A DNA stretch of 18,947 nucleotides from an uncultured Opitutia bacterium (lineage in GTDB: Bacteria > Verrucomicrobiota > Verrucomicrobiia > Opitutales > UBA953): the NCBI GenBank assembly GCA_903921665.1, contig CAIXQT010000005.1, positions 1 through 18,947 of the forward strand, given 5' to 3'. Position numbers and translations under genes: made by a program. Of the stretch, positions 16,963 to 18,947 are shown piece by piece; position 1 is the stretch's first letter; each line of letters starts with the position of its first letter. Under the pieces are notes generated by a model that was not told the origin of the DNA, did not search any database, and saw only the letters and a program-made list of their open reading frames with translations.

Positions 16963-18375
16963 TCAGACAGCCTGAGCGAACTTCTTGATGATGCCGCCGA
17001 AGGCGCCGTTCGAGAAGAAGACGACGCAGCGCGGCGACTTATCCGGCTTCACGAGCGCGGTCAGTTCGGCGAGTAAGGCGTCGTTGGATGCCGGCGCGAA
17101 GCCCTTCTTGCCGGCAGCGGTAATCGCCGCGGCCACGCCTTCGCTGTCGAAGCGTTCTTCGCCGAGCTTGTCGGCGCGGTGAGGCGGAGCCAAGAAAGCG
17201 ACATCGGCCTTCTTGAGCGCCTCACGGAAAGCGTCCTGCATCACCTTGCGGGCGGCGGTGTTGCTGCGCGGCTCAAAGCAGGCGACGAGTCGATGCTCCG
17301 GGTAGCGAGCGCGCAGGGATTCCAGCGTCAGGTCGAGGGCGGTCGGGTGATGGCCGAAATCTTCGATCACAGTCAGATCGGGGCGGTCGACGAGGACTTG
17401 CTGGCGACGCTGGACGCCTTGGAAGGAGTTGAGCGCGTCGAGCTTCAGCTTCGTCGGATCTTTGGCGTCGAGCAGGAGGCCGGCTGAGACGGCCGCCATG
17501 GCTGCGTTACGGGCATTGAAGAGACCCGGCAGGGCCCACTTCACCCTGCCCCACTCCTTGCCCTTCCAAAGCAACGTGAAGGACGAACCCGTTGGAGATT
17601 CCTGGAAGTCGGCGATGACCGCGTCATTACCTGCGCCCGTGCCGACACGGATCACCGGCGCCCAGCTCACGTTCTTCACCAGGCCGAGGACGTTGGCGTC
17701 GTCGCCATTGGCGACGATCGCGCCGTCGCGCGGGACGATGCGGATGACGTGGGAGAACGTGCGCAGGACATCGTCGAGGTCGCGGAAGATGTCGGCGTGG
17801 TCGAACTCGCAGTTGTTGATCGCGAGGACGTGCGGCAGGTACTGGATGAACTTGCTGCGCTTATCGAAGAAGGCCGTGTCGTATTCATCGCCTTCGATGA
17901 CGAAGGGTCCGCCCGTCTTGCCGGGGTGCGAGGAATCCGGGAGGTCGCGCGGGACGCCGCCGACGAGCCAACCCGGATCGGTACCGTTGGCCTTCAGCAG
18001 GACCGCGGCCATGCAGGTCGTGGTGGTCTTACCGTGGGTGCCGGCGACGACGACGTTACGACGTTCGTTGAGCAGCCGGGTCCGGAGGAGTTCCGGCAGG
18101 GAGACGTAGGCCTGGGTGCGGGCTTCGAGGAGCCACTCCACTTCGGGGTGGCCGCGGGAGGCGACGTTGCCGACGACGACTAGATCCGGCTTCAACTGCG
18201 CGAGGCGTTCGGCAGACCAGCCTTCAAGGATGTCGACGCCGGCTCCACGGAGATGGTCGGACATCGGCGGGTAGATACCCGTGTCGGAGCCCATGACCTC
18301 GTGACCTAAGGCGCGCATCAGCAACGCGGCGTTGCCCATCGCCGTACCGCAGATGCCCATGAAATAAATGCGCAT
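16963..18375 (-). CDS. mpl: UDP-MurNAc:L-Ala-gamma-D-Glu-meso-DAP ligase Mpl
   Basis: A 470-residue Mur ligase that attaches recycled murein tripeptide to UDP-N-acetylmuramate. The N-terminal domain starts MRIYFMGICGTAMGNAALLM, the Rossmann motif of MurC/Mpl. The ATP loop is AGTHGKTTT (111-119), followed by EGDEYDTAFFDKRSKF (161-176) and NNCEFDHADIF (187-197), which is the form seen in Mpl rather than MurC. The C-terminal domain contains the FEPRSNTA segment expected for binding the peptide acceptor, and PPHRADKL. Presence implies peptidoglycan recycling and meso-diaminopimelate, consistent with a Gram-negative wall. A short inverted repeat GGGGC/GCCCC (18376-18380/18389-18393) ends directly before the ATG on the minus strand, and no Shine-Dalgarno is visible. 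It follows hpf on the same strand after a hairpin that looks like a terminator. Confidence 0.93.
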   Translation of the reverse strand: MRIYFMGICGTAMGNAALLMRALGHEVMGSDTGIYPPMSDHLRGAGVDILEGWSAERLAQLKPDLVVVGNVASRGHPEVEWLLEARTQAYVSLPELLRTRLLNERRNVVVAGTHGKTTTTCMAAVLLKANGTDPGWLVGGVPRDLPDSSHPGKTGGPFVIEGDEYDTAFFDKRSKFIQYLPHVLAINNCEFDHADIFRDLDDVLRTFSHVIRIVPRDGAIVANGDDANVLGLVKNVSWAPVIRVGTGAGNDAVIADFQESPTGSSFTLLWKGKEWGRVKWALPGLFNARNAAMAAVSAGLLLDAKDPTKLKLDALNSFQGVQRRQQVLVDRPDLTVIEDFGHHPTALDLTLESLRARYPEHRLVACFEPRSNTAARKVMQDAFREALKKADVAFLAPPHRADKLGEERFDSEGVAAAITAAGKKGFAPASNDALLAELTALVKPDKSPRCVVFFSNGAFGGIIKKFAQAV

Positions 18376-18443
18376 GGGGCAGATAAAAGCCCCCGGGGAG
18401 CCGAGGGCGAGAAACTTAGGCGAGGCGACCCGCCCAAAACAGG

Positions 18444-18477
18444 AGGACCCCGGTCACCTTACGGCGGCCGGGGTCCT
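18444..18477 (-). terminator. Hairpin, probable terminator of hpf
   Basis: Perfect 10-bp inverted repeat AGGACCCCGG / CCGGGGTCCT with a 14-base loop, extendable by two inner pairs if one G-U pair is allowed. Read on the minus strand it is followed by CCTGTTTT, a short T run, so it most likely ends the hpf transcript about 175 bases beyond its stop codon. On the plus strand no T run follows. It would also insulate mpl from hpf. Confidence 0.5.
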
Positions 18478-18481
18478 GTAC

Positions 18482-18630
18482 CTGACTTTGACTGTGCTAG
18501 CTTAGCTTTCGTTGTCTGTGGCCTGACTGACTGTCTGTTACCTTCGCTGTCTGACTGGCTTTCCGTCTGTTTTCACCGACTTCAGGCCATACCGACTTCG
18601 ACTTTCACCGACTGACCAGCCCTCACTGAC
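18482..18630. repeat. Low-complexity GACT-rich tract with 16-base periodicity
   Basis: This stretch between mpl and hpf shows no gene. On the plus strand it is poor in A and dominated by CTGAC, GACTG, GTCTG and CCGACT words; CTGAC occurs at 18482, 18523, 18527, 18551, 18612 and 18626. GTCTG recurs at 18533, 18549 and 18565, exactly 16 bases apart. ACCGACT recurs at 18575, 18591 and 18607, again exactly 16 bases apart, with ACCGACTTC shared by the first two. If transcribed it would be the purine-rich 3' untranslated part of hpf. It is not a CRISPR array: units are short, diverged and without spacers. Confidence 0.6.
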
Positions 18631-18653
18631 AACCGGCCGGCACCGCACCGTCC

Positions 18654-18947
18654 TTACGCCGCGCGTCCCAGGTCGCCTAGGTCTGTCGGCTGCGGATGAT
18701 TCCTTTTTTCCTTATCCAGGCGATGGCGGCGGCGAAGCTGGCGGTCGACCTTATCGACCAAAATATCGATGGACTTGTAGAGGTCGTCGGACTCCTCCCG
18801 GACCACGATGTCCGGGCCGGGCAGTTCCAGCCGGATCTGGGCCCCGAATTCGCGACTATGGTCGCTGCAGCGGGTGTAGACGAGTTCGACGAGCACGCGG
18901 ATGATCCGCGGGTTGTGGCGCAGCAGTCTTTCGACCTTGGCGCACAC
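18654..18947 (-). CDS. hpf: Ribosome hibernation promoting factor, short form (5' end outside window)
   Basis: The 97 visible residues match the C-terminal three quarters of an HPF/YfiA protein, which binds the decoding centre of idle ribosomes. KVERLLRHNPRIIRVLVELV is the first helix and strand. REFGAQIRLELPGPDIVVRE is the central strand pair, and SDDLYKSIDILVDKVDRQLR is the second helix of the beta-alpha-beta-beta-beta-alpha fold. A basic tail RRRHRLDKEKRNH follows, and the protein ends soon after, so it is the short form without a dimerisation domain. A GTG at the very edge is within the fold and unlikely to be the start; about 20 residues are missing. The stop is TAA at 18654-18656, followed by a repeat tract and a terminator-like hairpin. 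Confidence 0.88.
   Translation of the reverse strand: MCAKVERLLRHNPRIIRVLVELVYTRCSDHSREFGAQIRLELPGPDIVVREESDDLYKSIDILVDKVDRQLRRRHRLDKEKRNHPQPTDLGDLGRAA

Noticed and set aside
18482..18630. CRISPR array
   Set aside because: Repeats are only 5 to 9 identical bases at 16-base steps with no spacer-repeat alternation and no cas genes.

Overview
The window is a GC-rich stretch of a bacterial chromosome, densely packed with genes and short intergenic gaps. The housekeeping genes (ClpC with UVR motif, NrnA-TruB-RibF, Mpl, short HPF), a secreted FAD-dependent oxidoreductase of a type common in Planctomycetota and Verrucomicrobiota, and weak or absent Shine-Dalgarno sequences at most starts suggest a Verrucomicrobiota-like Gram-negative organism. 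That placement is inference; no rRNA or other marker gene is present to settle it.

Left part (1-10250): the 3' end of a Sel1-repeat gene, a small thioredoxin-like [2Fe-2S] ferredoxin, and, converging on it from the minus strand, a secreted FAD-dependent oxidoreductase preceded by a SLOG-domain membrane protein. Diverging from the SLOG gene are two large tandem paralogues with the order TIR-like domain, one transmembrane helix, helical linker, long Sel1-repeat array. The first keeps the TIR signature and the catalytic-type Glu; the second has lost the signature residues and carries Val at the Glu position. SLOG nucleotide-sensor domains, 2TM (SLATT-like) domains and TIR domains are established parts of bacterial nucleotide-signalling immunity, so this stretch is the best candidate here for an uncharacterised conflict or signalling system. 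The positive-inside pattern predicts cytoplasmic TIR domains and periplasmic Sel1 arrays.

Middle part (10258-14192): four minus-strand genes closely spaced behind clpC: clpC, a DUF423 membrane protein, a very acidic unrecognised protein, and an exported Cys-type glutathione peroxidase. They look like one stress-related transcription unit.

Right part (14348-18947): a translationally coupled run nrnA-truB-ribF (4-base overlaps) on the plus strand, converging on mpl (peptidoglycan recycling) on the minus strand. Upstream of mpl is the C-terminal part of hpf, cut by the window edge. Between hpf and mpl lie a strong hairpin and a low-complexity tract of repeated GACT-type words with two blocks of 16-base periodicity that no gene explains.

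No tRNA, rRNA, CRISPR array, insertion sequence or attachment site was seen.
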